DNA of 64,000 nt from NCBI GenBank assembly GCA_030063045.1, contig JAQSEB010000035.1, positions 434,001 to 498,000 of the forward strand, written 5' to 3'. The notes beneath the pieces were generated by a model that had not been told where the DNA came from, searched no databases, and saw only the letters and a program-made list of their open reading frames with translations. Both the position numbers and the translations under genes were made by a program. This document shows, in pieces, positions 11,073 through 22,873 of the stretch (its first letter is position 1; each line of letters opens with the position of its first letter). The DNA is from Pratylenchus scribneri. Lineage: Eukaryota; Nematoda; Chromadorea; Rhabditida; Pratylenchidae.

Positions 11073-11908
11073 TTCAGCAAATTGAATTCTAATTTCCAAA
11101 TTGAATTTATCCATCATTTATTGCTGAATAAAAAATCTAATTAATGGCATTTTTGTAAAGTTTTTATAAATTTAGTCAAGTCAAGTCATCGATGGATGAT
11201 TGATATAATTTTAATTCGATTTGATCAAAAATAAATATTTAAGTAATAATGCTTTTAATTTTTTTTTGGAAAAATCAAGCGTTTGCGTTTCCATGATTAG
11301 ATTAAAAATGTTGTTGTTTTGGTTTGTTGAACAAAAAAGACGGACGGGGACGGGGAATGAAATGACACGGGAGGTGGTAGGAAGGATGGGAGTGGGAGAT
11401 GGGAATGGGACGCGAGACTCAACACTCTAACTGTCTGTCACTGCACTGCTTTGTTATTATTGATTGATTTCATGTACAGTACTCTAATCGTTTGACATTT
11501 TATCTAAATCGGTTTTCTTTTTCCGGTCTCGGTTAAGCTAAGTAAGCTAGCTATTTAACAAAGATTAAACCAAAAAATCAATAATGTTTTCGGATTTAGC
11601 ATGTTGGAAACCCGTAATACAAGTTTAAAAAGATTTTTGTAAACATTAAACTGGCAAAAACATGATTTTATTGAAATGTTTTAAAAAGACTTTTTTCGGT
11701 GAAACGCGAAACATGATTTTGGGGCTTTGGGCATAAAAAACTAAATCCTAATTCAAGCAAACCCCGAAGGGCATTCAACCATGAACCAATAAAAATAAAT
11801 CATTTTCAGCATTTCTAAAATTCTCAACGACCAAAAAATACCTGCGAACATCAAACAAACGACAACAATTTCATTCAATAAACAACACAAATCTTCAAAC
11901 AAATAAGC
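11073..11908. other. Intergenic DNA with divergent start sites
   Basis: Lies between the minus-strand GSKIP-like sequence and the plus-strand membrane protein gene, so it must contain the promoter of the latter. It is AT-rich with a purine-rich stretch at 11330-11420 (GGAGGTGGTAGGAAGG). No motif is identifiable. Confidence 0.5.
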
Positions 11909-13717
11909 ATGCGGCCACCATCGGCGCTACTTCCATCACACACAATACTATGCTGGCTCTTCTGCACCACACTGCTGATGTTCTTCAACATTTCTGCCAA
12001 TGCTCAACAATCAGAACCGCCGATGGAGTTGGGCCTTGCCGGAATAAACCCAAATATGGAATTGCCCAAAGATAGTTGGTTCATCAGATCGAGGGATGAA
12101 TTGGAACGATATAAATACACAAAATACAACCACAAGGATACAACCTTCAGCCCATGCAAAGTGGATATCAACGGTGGTGGATTGTGAGTTTAAAATAAAA
12201 TAATATCCATATTGATTTGCATAATTTTTCAGTGAAGTGTTCTATGATGAGCTGGCATCTAGCAAGGGTTGTACCGTGGATTTTATAGTCAACCTAAGGG
12301 GTCATGCCTTTTTCACTGCAAAAATGATGGACCTCGACAAGAATTGCATTTCCAAAGCAGACAATGATGATGGAATTGTCGAGAAGAGCAACGATAATCT
12401 GTGAGTTTATTTGATTAAATTGATAATCAAACTCACTTAAATTTCAGAATTCCATTCGTTTTCGGCTATACAAATAATGAATTGATGGAACTTAACAACG
12501 GTCCTGTTTATGAGGGCGTCTGTACAAACGAGGCAGAATGCAAGAAAGCATATGGAAAAGATGGCAAATGCATCGAGACGACAATGCTTGAAATCGGATG
12601 GAGTCGCTCCAATGATGAATCAATTTATGGGCATTTGCATCAAGGTTTAAAATAAATAATTAGCTATACACCACTTTATTTTAGTTGGTGAACCAGTTTC
12701 TTCATGGAACATCAAGATGGACAAAAAGGAAGAGTGGGACGGGAAGATGAATGTCTTTTTGCGTAAATATTCAACGGATGTAGGGAAACCGGCTTTAGCA
12801 TACCTAATCGGATCCGGTCCAAACCAGAGTTATTTATTTATCGAAAAAGAAAAAGGAGATCAACCATTTTGCAACATTCCAAGCAATGCCACTCCTACAC
12901 CATTAACTTGGCAAATCAAATCGACTAATACATTCCTCAATGGCAACTACCTTCTGAGTCTTCACTTTTTCCCGCAAAAGTCAACGGTTTATCATTATGG
13001 AAAAGAAGGCGAGTGGAAGGTGAATTCCGTAAAGAAAATCGATGGGCCAAAATGCAAAGAACAATCCTTTTTTTTCGTAAGTTTTTTAAATTTATAATTA
13101 ATATTTTATTTTCTTCAGCATCGTTCCTTTGCTTTGGCTCTTTTCATGGTTGGACAAAAGCCGGAACCGAAAACACCCTCGACTTCGACTCAATCGACAA
13201 CGAAAATAACAATTGGATCAACTGGAATGCCAACAACAGAAAAGACCACCACAACAACGTCAACCGCTGGGCCATTGCCAACATCAAAGCAAACAACAGT
13301 TGAGACCACCGCAACAATAAGTGAATTTCCACAAGAGACCACCACAACAACATCAAAGCAAGCAGCGGATAGTGGATCTTCTACTATATTGATTATTTCA
13401 ATTGCTGCTGGATTAATCGCTTTGTGAGTTTTTGTCACTTATTCAATTCAATTTTTCATATTCTATTTAGCATTATCCTCATTGCCATTTTGATCTACTG
13501 TCTGTGCTGCCGTAAAAAAGAAGTGGCCAATGACAAAGAAGAAGACGAGGAAGAGGACAGCAGCGAAGTCGAGAACAGTGAAGTGTTCGAGAATTTTGTA
13601 AAGAAGCAGCAACCCAGCTTAATGATGACTGAAAAGAAGAAACCAACCGGTGAAATTACAACTGACTGGATAGACTACGAAACAATTGTGCCTAAGAAGA
13701 AGAGCAATGTGGTGTGA
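11909..13717 (+). CDS. Type I membrane protein with Thr-rich stalk and acidic tail
   Basis: Six exons: 11909-12183, 12233-12400, 12448-12644, 12685-13076, 13119-13423, 13471-13717. Phases agree and give 527 residues. A signal peptide (CWLFCTTLLMFFNISANA) is followed by about 340 extracellular residues with scattered cysteines and NxS/T sites. Next is a Thr/Ser/Pro-rich, mucin-like stalk of about 90 residues (TTTTTSTAGPLPTSKQTT). One transmembrane segment follows (ILIISIAAGLIAFIILIAIL). The tail begins YCLCCRKK, a likely palmitoylation and stop-transfer site, then has a strongly acidic run (EEDEEEDSSEVE) and a C-terminal Lys-rich end. The layout suggests a heavily O-glycosylated surface protein or receptor. 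I do not recognise the extracellular domain; it may be nematode-specific. Confidence 0.85.
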
Positions 13718-13951
13718 TTTGATTATTTTCCATTCATTCATTACCGACTACCTATATTATTTTCTCCATATTATTATTGTATTTGAAATTAATTTGTTTT
13801 GTTTGTCGAAATTTCTTCCCTTTTGAATTTTCCATTGTCCTACTATTATACTTCAACATTTTGTTTAATTGTTATTGATTTTTTGAAGTATGAAATACCA
13901 TATAAGATCAGAAGAAGAAATAAATTTTGATAAAATATTTTAGAGATAATA

Positions 13952-14214
13952 TTAATTTGGCAACAAAAACACTGAATTTGGCAACAACCTTTCGTGTCGA
14001 AAAATATTATATTTTTGAGGCCATATAACTTGGCCCTAACTAGGGGTTTAGGGCTAGGGTTAGGGTTCAGGGCAGGATGGGATTAGGGGCTAAGGGCTAG
14101 GGGTTAGGGATTCTTAAAGAAGTTTGATTTGGCCAAGTTATATGGCCTCAAAAATATAATATTTTTCGACACGAAAAGTTGTTGCCAAATTCAGTGTTTT
14201 TGTTGCCAAATTAA
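13952..14214. mobile_element. MITE with 81-bp terminal inverted repeats and TTAA ends
   Basis: The left arm at about 13954-14034 (ATTTGGCAACAAAAACACTG ... GGCCATATAACTTGGCC) is the reverse complement of about 14131-14212 with one visible mismatch. TTAA flanks both outer ends, as expected for a piggyBac-type target site. The loop is composed of GGGTTAGGG/GGGCTAGGG variants. No transposase is encoded, so the element is non-autonomous. The near-perfect arms imply a recent insertion. It lies between convergent genes. Confidence 0.85.
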
Positions 14215-14324
14215 ATGACTCCCAAATATTTTATATTCAAACATTTGGCACCAAATTTGTGAAAACAAATATGAAATAAATAACCCGTAAAATTGAATTG
14301 GAAAATAGGTGGGAAATATTATAT

Positions 14325-17300
14325 TCAAGGTTTCCTCTGATATATCTCCAAAGTTCGTCGAGTCTTTGACAAATTGCATTGTTTTTGTTTGGCCGACAAA
14401 AACCAGAATCCATTTATTGCTTGCCTAAAATGCATGGAAAATAGAGGATGGAATGAAATAATTTTGACCTGGCCATTTTATTATGAACGCCCACATAAAA
14501 ATTATTATTGACCACAAATGGCCACTGGCCAGCATTTTGGGCCGTCCTAGTCCTCTCCGGTTCACTCAATTTGAACCATGCGCCATCCACAATTTCATCG
14601 GGGCCAAATTCGCGACAAACTAGGCCACCATATTGTTGGGCACAAAGTTGATTGAGTAAATCCTGGAAATGATTGGAATTGAATTTCGGATTGGCACTGC
14701 CTGGTCCATTCTATTCGGCTCCGCATTGAGCACCCTTCTCATTTCCTGCAATGCCCGACGACTTCCATTCGTGACGAAGACAACCATCGGATCGAATGCA
14801 AAACGTTGGCCCTTGGCTGAATCTTTTTTTTGGAATTATTTTACTCCTTTTGACTATTACCGTAAATCCTCTATTTGAAGCCCCCTCTAGAGGGTCTCTG
14901 AAATTTATAAGCCCCCCCCCCCCCCCCCCCCCCTCTATTTGAAGACCCCCTTCTATTTGTTCAATTGATTATAAGGTTTATGGGCTTAATCTAAAATTTC
15001 TGAGAATGGCTCCAATGTTTTCGGTAATTTCAATACTCTTTTCGACAAATTAAATATTCCCCTTATTAAATTTGCCTTTGGCCGAATTCAATGGCATCAC
15101 CAAATCGACATCCTCTACCAAATTTGCATTGGCGAACAATTCGGCCATTGGATTGCGCAACCAAATTGCGTCGGCTTCAGCCAATATAAATGGCACTTTG
15201 GCCTCAGCCAATGCAGCCATTAAATTGGCTCTGGCCGTCAAAATGTGCACATAACGAAGGCGGCCCCAGCTGAGTGCCTCATTGTAGGCTTTTTGCTCAT
15301 CCGTATCCAATTTTTGTTTTTCAAAAATTGACAAACATCCAATCGAAAAAGAAAAGGGAAAATGTTTTTATGGTGGGAATAAAAGATACTCCCCTATTTG
15401 CCGCCGGTTTTATAATAACTCATCAAGGTCTCAGCTAATTCGGATTAAATTAAAGAACAGACTTTTGGCTATAAAAATATATTTTCGATTAACTAAGTAA
15501 GAAAAATGTGTTTTCGATTGACTAAGAAAAATGTGTTTTCGATTGCTAAGAAAAATGTATTTTCGATTAACTAAGAAAAATGTGTTTTCTATTAACTAAG
15601 AAAATGTGTTTTCGATTGACTAAGAAAAATGTGTTTTCGATTAACTAAGAAAAATGTGTTTTCGATTAACTAAGAAAATGTGTTTTCGATTGACTAAGAA
15701 AATGCGTTTTCGATTAACTAAGAAAATGTGTTTTCGATTGACTAAGAAAAATGTGTTTTCGATTAACTAAGAAAATGTGTTTTCGATGGCTAAGAAAAAT
15801 GTATTTTCGATTAACTAAGAAAAATGTTTCGATTGACTAAGAAAAATGTGTTTTCGATTAACTAAGAAAAATGTGTTTTCGATTAACTAAGAAAATGTGT
15901 TTTCGATTAACTAAGAAAAATGTTTCGATTGACTAAGAAAAATGTGTTTTCGATTAACTAAGAAAAATGTGTTTTCGATTAACTAAGAAAATGTGTTTTC
16001 GATTAACTAAGAAAATGTGTTTTCGATTGACTAAGAAAATGCGTTTTCGATTAACTAAGAAAATGTGTTTTCGATTGACTAAGAAAAATGTGTTTTCGAT
16101 TAACTAAGAAAATGTGTTTTCGATTGACTAAGAAAATGCGTTTTCGATTAACTAAGAAAATGTGTTTTCGATTGACTAAGAAAAATGTGTTTTCGATTAA
16201 CTAAGAAAATGTGTTTTCGATGGCTAAGAAAAATGTATTTTCGATTAACTAAGAAAAATGTGTTTTCGATTAACTAAGAAAAATGTGTTTTCGATTAACT
16301 AAGAAAAAGTGTTTTCGATTGACTAAGAAAAAGTGTTTTCGATTGACTAACAAAAAGTGTTTTCGATTGACTAACAAAAATGTGTTTTCGATTGACTAAC
16401 AAAAATGTGTTTTCGATTGACTAAGAAAAATGTGTTTTCGATTGACTAACAAAAATGTGTTTTCGATTAACTAAGAAAATATGTTTTCGATTGACTAAGA
16501 AAAATGTGTTTTTGATTAACTAAGAAAATGTGTTTTCGATTGATTAAGAAAATATGCTTTCGATTGACTAATAAGAAAATCTAATGATATTAATTTTATT
16601 AAAATTCGCTAATAAGAATTTTTTAAATTGTGCCTAAAAAACTATTTAAAATATTCTCTAATATGAATTAGCAAATTTTCAATAGTTTTTGGACACAACT
16701 CCCTTATTTTCTGAACCAATTTAAATAAAATTAATACCATTTAATAGTCAAGAATCTGCTTTTTGATTTGATATAAAAATTATCAACATTGGTTCAATCC
16801 TAATAAATTAGAGTGTAATTTACCTGGGGCCAACTCCGCTTCAATTCCTTGCATAATTCGCCTCCATCCAATGCCACAAGCAATATTCCCTTCAATATTT
16901 CCGCATTCCCATTTTCCATCTTTTTGCCCTTTTTTGTCTTTGATAATGTTTCATTTTGTGGCATTGGCAATGAATAAATATTGCAAAGCCAATTCAGTGT
17001 CAAATCCAGATAGGCCCTATTGATCAAGGAAAAGAGGATGAAACCATTTTTAAGGAAATTCCTTCGATGCATTTGTTTGGCCATTTGACGAAATTTCTAC
17101 AAAAAAAAAATTACAGCGGATTGGGTTCATTTCCCTTATACCGTATTTCTTCTATTAGTGGCCCCGTGGCTACTATTTTTAGAGACTTTTAAATAGAGAA
17201 AATACAGTATCATGCCACTTACTGTCAAAAATTGTTCGCTGATTGGTAATTTCTTCCTCCTTTTCCCTCCATTCACTCCTTCATTTATTCCAATAATTTC

Positions 17301-17552
17301 ATCCATCGGCGATTCCATCAAAACGGCTTTAACCAATTTGTTGTTTTTGGTCTTGCCAACATCCAAAATGCCATCTTTCATTACCAAAGGTCCATCCGGA
17401 TGCTTTTTCTTGGGTGAATCGGTCACAAAACTTAAATCGGGCGAAGGTGGCATCCAGCCAAGGTCATTGCCATCCAAAAGGAAATGTGCCAGGAAATAGA
17501 GGAAAATTAGCAGTAAAAAAAATTTGCATAGAAATAGACGGCACGAAAACAT
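14325..17552 (-). CDS. Type II Golgi glycosyltransferase (Nucleotid_trans / GT77-like)
   Basis: Exons on the minus strand: 17552-17223, 17096-16824, about 15311-15068, 14816-14698, 14662-14469, 14424-14325. The N-terminus is a short cytosolic end plus signal anchor (CKFFLLLIFLYFLAHFLL), giving type II topology. After a stem comes the catalytic domain: RAYLDLTLNWLCNI, VALDGG, WGRLRYVHILTARANLMAAL and FILAEADAIWLRNP. EADAIWLRNP is the family's DxD-like, metal/nucleotide-sugar-binding motif. The end has VVFVTNG, MDQADLLNQLC, NNNFYVGVHNK and CNLSKTRRTLE. It should transfer a sugar from a nucleotide sugar in the Golgi; acceptor unknown. The 1.5 kb intron between exons 2 and 3 holds a large minisatellite. 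The exon 3 acceptor is unclear (possibly GATGAG), and the exon 3 donor seems to be GC (AAAG|GCAAAT). Confidence 0.8.
14860..14960. repeat. Intronic repeat with poly-C tract (22 C)
   Basis: TTACCGTAAATCCTCTATTTG and CCTCTATTTGAAGACCCCC flank an uninterrupted run of about 22 cytosines at 14912-14933. The ends match the 'CCGTATTTCCTCTATTAGAAG' family. It sits in an intron of the glycosyltransferase gene. Confidence 0.7.
15475..16575. repeat. 24-25 bp minisatellite, about 44 copies (array 1)
   Basis: Tandem repeats of a unit close to AAGAAAAATGTGTTTTCGAT plus TGACT or TAACT. Units with GACT and AACT often alternate, giving a higher-order period near 49 bp. The length varies mainly in the A-run (4 or 5 A). 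The array lies entirely within the glycosyltransferase intron between exons 2 and 3. A second array of the same unit, reversed on the plus strand, is at 28.5-29.2 kb. Confidence 0.95.
17138..17212. repeat. Short MITE remnant ('CCGTATTTCTTCTATTAG')
   Basis: ATACCGTATTTCTTCTATTAG at one end and AAATAGAGAAAATACAGTAT at the other form inverted ends around about 75 bp. It sits in the first intron of the glycosyltransferase gene and belongs to the family at 4.3 kb. Confidence 0.65.
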
Positions 17553-19254
17553 TTAATTTTCCATTTTCTGAGAAAAATGTAAATTGGGCGATTTAATTAT
17601 TTTTAAAATATTTAATAAAGGTACCTATTAAAATATTAAATAATTGAAAAAATTAATAAAATCAATTAAAAATGGAAATAAAAGGATGAAGAAAATATGA
17701 ATGGATGAATAAATTGGATATGGGGGAAATTGAGATTATGATCCGCCAGCTGGAGGGGAACAACCCCAAAAAGCATCCGTCAATTTAGGTGCATTTTCGG
17801 CGGTGGCTTTTTCTACCCTCAAGCAATTGCGCATCAAATTAATGCGAATTAAATATATTATTGGAAGGATGGAATAAATATATTTATTTTTTGGGGATGC
17901 CATTAACAAAGCAGTAAAGGAGAAATTGACAAAAATGGGTCGGCAATCAAAAAGAGTGTCGGAAGGGAAAAATTGATGCGCGAAAGAACATCGACGGATT
18001 TGGATGGAAGGAGGGATGGATTTGTCCACCATCCGGTGATAAATTTATGGTTGAAAAGAGAAAGGAGGTTGGATTAATATAAAAAATGGAAGGCTATTTA
18101 GAACATAAAACTTACAGAGACTTAGGTTTACTAGATTAAAACATAAAAGAAGGTACCAACAAATGCTCATTGTGGGATGACAAATTATTAAAAGAATATT
18201 TATTTTTTTATCAACTTTTCTGTGTCCCTAATGTTTAAATGTTCACCTAAAGTTTCCGGAACAATGGGAAAAATTGATGAGTTGGTTCCAAAAAGTGAAT
18301 AAATTGTAGAAAATTGAGCAACAAAGATGGGAAAAGAACGCATTCACCTTTTACCTTTGTTCCATTTTTAATTCCCTTTTCATCATTCAATCAATTTTTG
18401 GACGTGAAAAAGTGGTTGTGGAAGATAAGAAGAGAAAAGGAAATGATTAATGAATATTTTTTTATTTAATCAATTTTCGAGAATCGAGAGTGTGAAATCA
18501 AAATTGAGATGGATTCACTGCATTAAATAAACCATCAAATCCCATGCACATTTGATTGAAAGAGGAGAATGCTTCAAACATTAAATTGGGTTGGCCAACA
18601 AATAGTGAAAAAAACAGGTCCTCTGATGTTGGTCTCGGTCTCGCCCAATTCCTTCAATGTTTTCATCAGTAAAAAAAGGTGGGAAAGTCAAAAAGGATGG
18701 AATGAAGAAGGAAGGAAGCAAAAAATTGGTTGAAGCAATCATCGACCCCCCCCCCCCCTTCCATTCACTTTTGGTTGATCCGAATTGAAAACTTGCGCAA
18801 ATAAATGAATGAAAGAAAGAAAATGCGCGGCTAATGGTGGAGTCAATTTGGGAATGAAATTTAAAATTCTTTTGAATGTTTTCTTATGAAATTTAATTTA
18901 ATTTTTTGATAAATATAAAATATTTTAATAATTGTCTTTTTCATCTTTTTTCCAATAGAAAGTTGTTTCAAATATATTTTTAAAATGGGTACAGGAGTTC
19001 AACAAAGTGGCATGGGAAACACTTTTGGGTAAAAGTGAAAAAGTTAAACCGGGGATTTAAAAATGGGCGAAGCCGAAAATGAGAGGGAATTCCCTTGGGC
19101 AAATTTGGGGATGGACAATAATTGGACATGGGAAAATGGGGCCAAAAGAATGAAGTGGAGGTAAAGGAATTGAAAATGAGAAGCAAGCAAATTTTCGGTG
19201 TATTTAAAAGTGCCACAAAATGGTCGGCATTTTCCATAATAAAGAAGTGGGCAA
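17553..19254. other. Intergenic DNA between glycosyltransferase and NR2E-like genes
   Basis: Divergent promoters are expected here. A minus-strand open frame at 17736-18032 (98 codons, ends AENAPKLTDAFWGCSPPAGG) could be an exon, but it matches nothing I know and has no clear splice partner. A 13-C tract lies at 18746-18758. No other structure was seen. Confidence 0.45.
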
Positions 19255-21397
19255 ATGCGCTCAAATCATCAGCAATTGGAATTGCTTTGTTTGGTTTGTG
19301 GCGACCGAGCCAGTGGCAGACATTACGGTATTTTTGGAGATAAAAGACATCTATTAGCCATAGACTTATAAAAGGGTCAAATTTTTAGGAAAAATATTAT
19401 TTTATTATTGTAAAAAATAGAGTCCAAAACATGGCCCGGACTAAAGCCCTTATCTATTGACATTTTTGAACAAACTATAGATTTTTTAGTAGAGCCAAAT
19501 GCCATTAAAAATGCAATAAAAATATTGTCAAAATGTTCATCTTACAAAGAAATACGGTATCTCAAAATTGAAGGGGGCTTCTAATAGGAAAATAGGTGTA
19601 ATTCTGTTATGTCCACAGCATGTAGAATTGAACTTGAATGTAATTTCCTTTATTAAATCTAAATATTTACCCATTATTTAGGCAAACTGTTCAAACATCC
19701 AGCAATTATTTATTCTATTAATTTATTTTTTATAGGTGTTTTAAGTTGTGATGGTTGCCGTGGATTCTTCAAACGCTCAATTCGCCGTAATTTGGAATAT
19801 AAATGCAAGGAGGCCGGCAATTGTCCCGTTGATTTGGCCCGTCGAAATCAATGCCAACATTGTCGTTTCCGAAAATGTTTGGCCGTTCAAATGAATCGAA
19901 ATGGTCAAAGACAAAGTCCAAAACAAATGAATTCACAATTTTAGCTGTCCAAAATGAACGTTCCACGGCATTGCCAAAATTGACAGTACCTGCTTCTTCC
20001 AGCCATTCCTCTTCTCGAATTAATGCAAATTATTTTCCTCCTTCAATGGTTTTGATGCCATCAATTTTCAATAATCCTCCTCCTCCTCCTCAAAATGGTC
20101 CAAATCGATTCAAAATTGATTGCCTCATTCCACCTCCAATAAATGAACAAAAAATGGCCTCCTCATTTGAACGTCGATGTTTTGGAATGTTTTGCGCATT
20201 GGTCGGATGTTTACGGCAATTTTGTCTTTCTTTGCCCCAACTTCCCGCCATTTTGGATTCCGGCTGGCATCATCTTTTCTTCATCCATTCAATTTCATTG
20301 CCATCCATTTTGGATTTCATCCAACAACAAAATAATTGCGATTTTCGGCACATTTTATTGCGCCTTCATCAACTCAATTTGAGTCCCCTTGAGCAATGGG
20401 GATTGGGTTGTGGCCTTCTATTTCGAGAAGGTTGGTAGGCAAATATGTTATAATACTATACTAATATTGAAAATTGGCTAACTTCGGAACTAGACACCGG
20501 ACTAGCTAATTTTTTAAAAGCTTGACTTCTAGGCAACCCAGAGATTTGAGATAAGAGTCATTAAATTCAGCATTAGTCGATTTAGCTCTAAAATTTTAAT
20601 TTCAGATCCAAAATAAATGCTAGGCAAAAGTTACTAAACCAAAATCGGTTTGGGTTTAGTTTAAACAATGTGGTTTAGCGTTTCAAAACTAGCTCACAAA
20701 TCGATTTGAAATGAAAATTTCATATATTAAACTGACTATAGTGAATCGAATTAAATGAAACCATTCTTGAATCTATTCGAAGTCAAAAAGCCGAAATTTC
20801 CAAAATTAGCTAGCCTAGCATCTAGCTAATTCCGGAATTAATCAATTTCCAATATTATACTCTTTTAATTCCTCGTTTTCTATTTTCTAATAATTCCTTG
20901 CCCTCGATTTTGAGGACCCATAGCTCCTCTCATCAGGGCGAACTTTAAAAAAATTTTTATTACACTTTCTTAGTTGCTTAAAGCTCTACAAAATCAGCTA
21001 TAATTTTTTTTTCAAAAATATCAATAAATTAAGGAATTAGACCTCTAATTTCCCCAATTTTTCAAATGTTGAAAAATAATTTCCCGTGGGGTATTAAAAG
21101 AGTATTTAATGTAGCTGTCTGTAATAATTATATTCAAATGTGATTGAAATATTTTGACAATAAATTAAAGACAAAAATGGGAATGCAGTGAGGGAAATGG
21201 CCGAACAATCAATGCTCACATTGATCCAATCTGCATTGGGCCAATCCCCGCAAAATTGTATGGCCCAACGAAGATTGGCACGAATTTTGTCCATTCTCCC
21301 CCAAATATGTTGCATTGAGCCGGAAAATGTTCGACAATGTTTCCTGCCCAGCCAATCAATGGAATCGATTTATTCACTTTGGGCACGAAATAATTGA
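19255..21397 (+). CDS. NR2E-type nuclear receptor (FAX-1/PNR-like)
   Basis: Four exons: 19255-19327, 19736-19903, 19945-20430, 21189-21397. Phases agree and give 311 residues. The DNA-binding domain starts almost at the N-terminus: [45 protein letters not shown] and [14 protein letters not shown], followed by AVQNERS. The P-box and the MNRNAVQNER tail are characteristic of NR2E receptors (tailless, PNR, C. elegans FAX-1), which act in neuronal identity. A Ser/Pro hinge ([13 protein letters not shown]) follows. The ligand-binding domain is short but recognisable: [53 protein letters not shown]. The C-terminus [10 protein letters not shown] lacks an acidic AF-2 helix, consistent with a repressor. 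The first and third introns are filled with repeats. Confidence 0.88.
19325..19590. repeat. Intronic repeat of the 'ACGGTATTT' family
   Basis: Begins ATTACGGTATTTTTGGAGATA and later has AAATACGGTATCTCAAAATTG and GGGGGCTTCTAATAGGAAAA, echoing the family at 4.3 kb in both orientations. It lies in intron 1 of the NR2E-like gene. Confidence 0.5.
20455..20862. repeat. Intronic repeat (family D, copy 2)
   Basis: Shares GACTTCTAGGCAACCCAGAG, GGCAAAAGTTACTAAACC, ATCGGTTTGGGTTTAG, CAAATCGATTTGAAATGAAA and GAAATTTCCAAAATTAGC with the element at 7020-7312. Lies in the last intron of the NR2E-like gene. Confidence 0.65.
20865..21106. repeat. Intronic repeat (family E, copy 2)
   Basis: Ends are inverted (CTCTTTTAATTCC / GGTATTAAAAGAG). 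The interior CCCTCGATTTTGAGGACCCA, TAGCTCCTC and AAGGAATTAGACC matches 6165-6376. It is inserted immediately after a family D copy in the same intron. In the sphingomyelin synthase gene the D and E copies sit in neighbouring introns. Confidence 0.7.
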
Positions 21398-22873
21398 AAA
21401 TATTTTGAAATTATTCTCATATTTCAATAAATATTTTGTAAGATTGATGTTTTGGCCAAAAATTACAAATAATTCTCTCCTCAATTCCTTTCCATAAGCT
21501 TAGCAATGGGCTAAAAGTGGCCAACAAATGACACAACTGGGCACGGAGAAAATTGAAGGAAGAAACGAAAATGAGGCAAAGGAATGAAGGAACAAAATCC
21601 CCCATTTTCTATCCATCGGCTTTCTCCGCCCTCACATCCAATTTTTGGACAGCAGCCTAATTTTATTTCCTGACAGCCGGCCATGGGCCCCAAAAATATT
21701 TCCTTCGTTCCTTCCAGCATTTGGCTTTTCCCCCAATCCTTTGGCCAATTCATCCTCCGGCTAATTTGTCATTTTCCATCATTTTAATCCCATCGATTTT
21801 AACCGATCAAAGTCCACACATCCACATCCATTATCCATTTTGTGGCTGCTGGAAAGTTGTTCATGTTCATTAATGATTTCCTAGCCAATTGTCATTATAT
21901 CCATTTTTATGGCCATTAATAATAATAACAATGATTCATCCCATTATCCACTCCTCTTTTCCAAATTTGTTTTCGTTCAATCCTAGATTAGAACTGAGTC
22001 GGTTTTTAGATTGTTTAGGTTTTAAAACCAGGTTTCGGCTTTTGGAAAATGTCAGTTTTCGGCTTTGATTTCTCATATTTTCTAAATTTCGGTTTTAAAT
22101 TTCTTCGATTTTCTCAAACCGAAACTGACTCTGTCTGTCCTACCCTAGCTTATTGTTCCTAAAAAAACAATCAAAATTGGTTTAATTCAAAATTGTAAAT
22201 TTTTCAGTGTTCAAATATATTTTTCACCTCTTTAAGTTGAAATAAATTTTCCAAATTGTCGATTTTTCACAAAATTTAATTAAATTCAATCAAATTCCCT
22301 CGGGAATTGGCTAATTCCAAATCCATCCGAATTTAGCCCAGTCAAAAGGCGAAAATGAATCCAAAAATAAATAATTCGTATATCTTAAAAAATGTACTTT
22401 TGGATGTATTTTGTCAGAAAAATATCAATTTTTATTCATCGTCGTCATATCCGAATGTTTTTGTGTGGGATTTGTGTTTAGTTTATGAACCACCATTTTG
22501 GGCACATTTCCCTTTATATTGTCCTTGGGGGTGGTCGTGGGATTTCTATTCTCACACATTTGAGCCCCAAACAATTAGGGTGGTTTGATGCAAACAGCAG
22601 GCCAAATAAACTCATCAAAGCAGATTTTCCCATCCAATCCAAATTAACCCTTTATTTCCACGATGCATCAATCAAAAATATTTACTTTTTTTCCATCAAA
22701 TTTTATTCCTAAACTTCCACTTTCGAATAAATCCATTTGAATTATTTTGGCCATAATTTTCATCAACAAAAATAAGACAAAATAAATATAAATATTTTCA
22801 GTCATTCATTTCATTTTTCGCAGCTTCCTCATTCATAAATAAATCCAATAAACCTTTCTTCAAATATACTAAA
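21398..22873. other. Intergenic DNA
   Basis: No gene was recognised. 22000-22140 has several GGTTTCGGCTTTTGG / TTTTCGGCTTTG / CGGTTTTAAATTTC near-repeats with a reverse partner CAAACCGAAACTGACT, suggesting an old inverted element. Confidence 0.45.

Noticed and set aside
15475..16575. CRISPR-like regular repeats
   Set aside because: Units are directly tandem with no unique spacers and the context is a eukaryotic intron; it is a minisatellite.
19122..19343. 73-codon plus-strand frame ending in the first NR2E exon
   Set aside because: It is in a different frame from the zinc finger [14 protein letters not shown], which is the real coding frame there.
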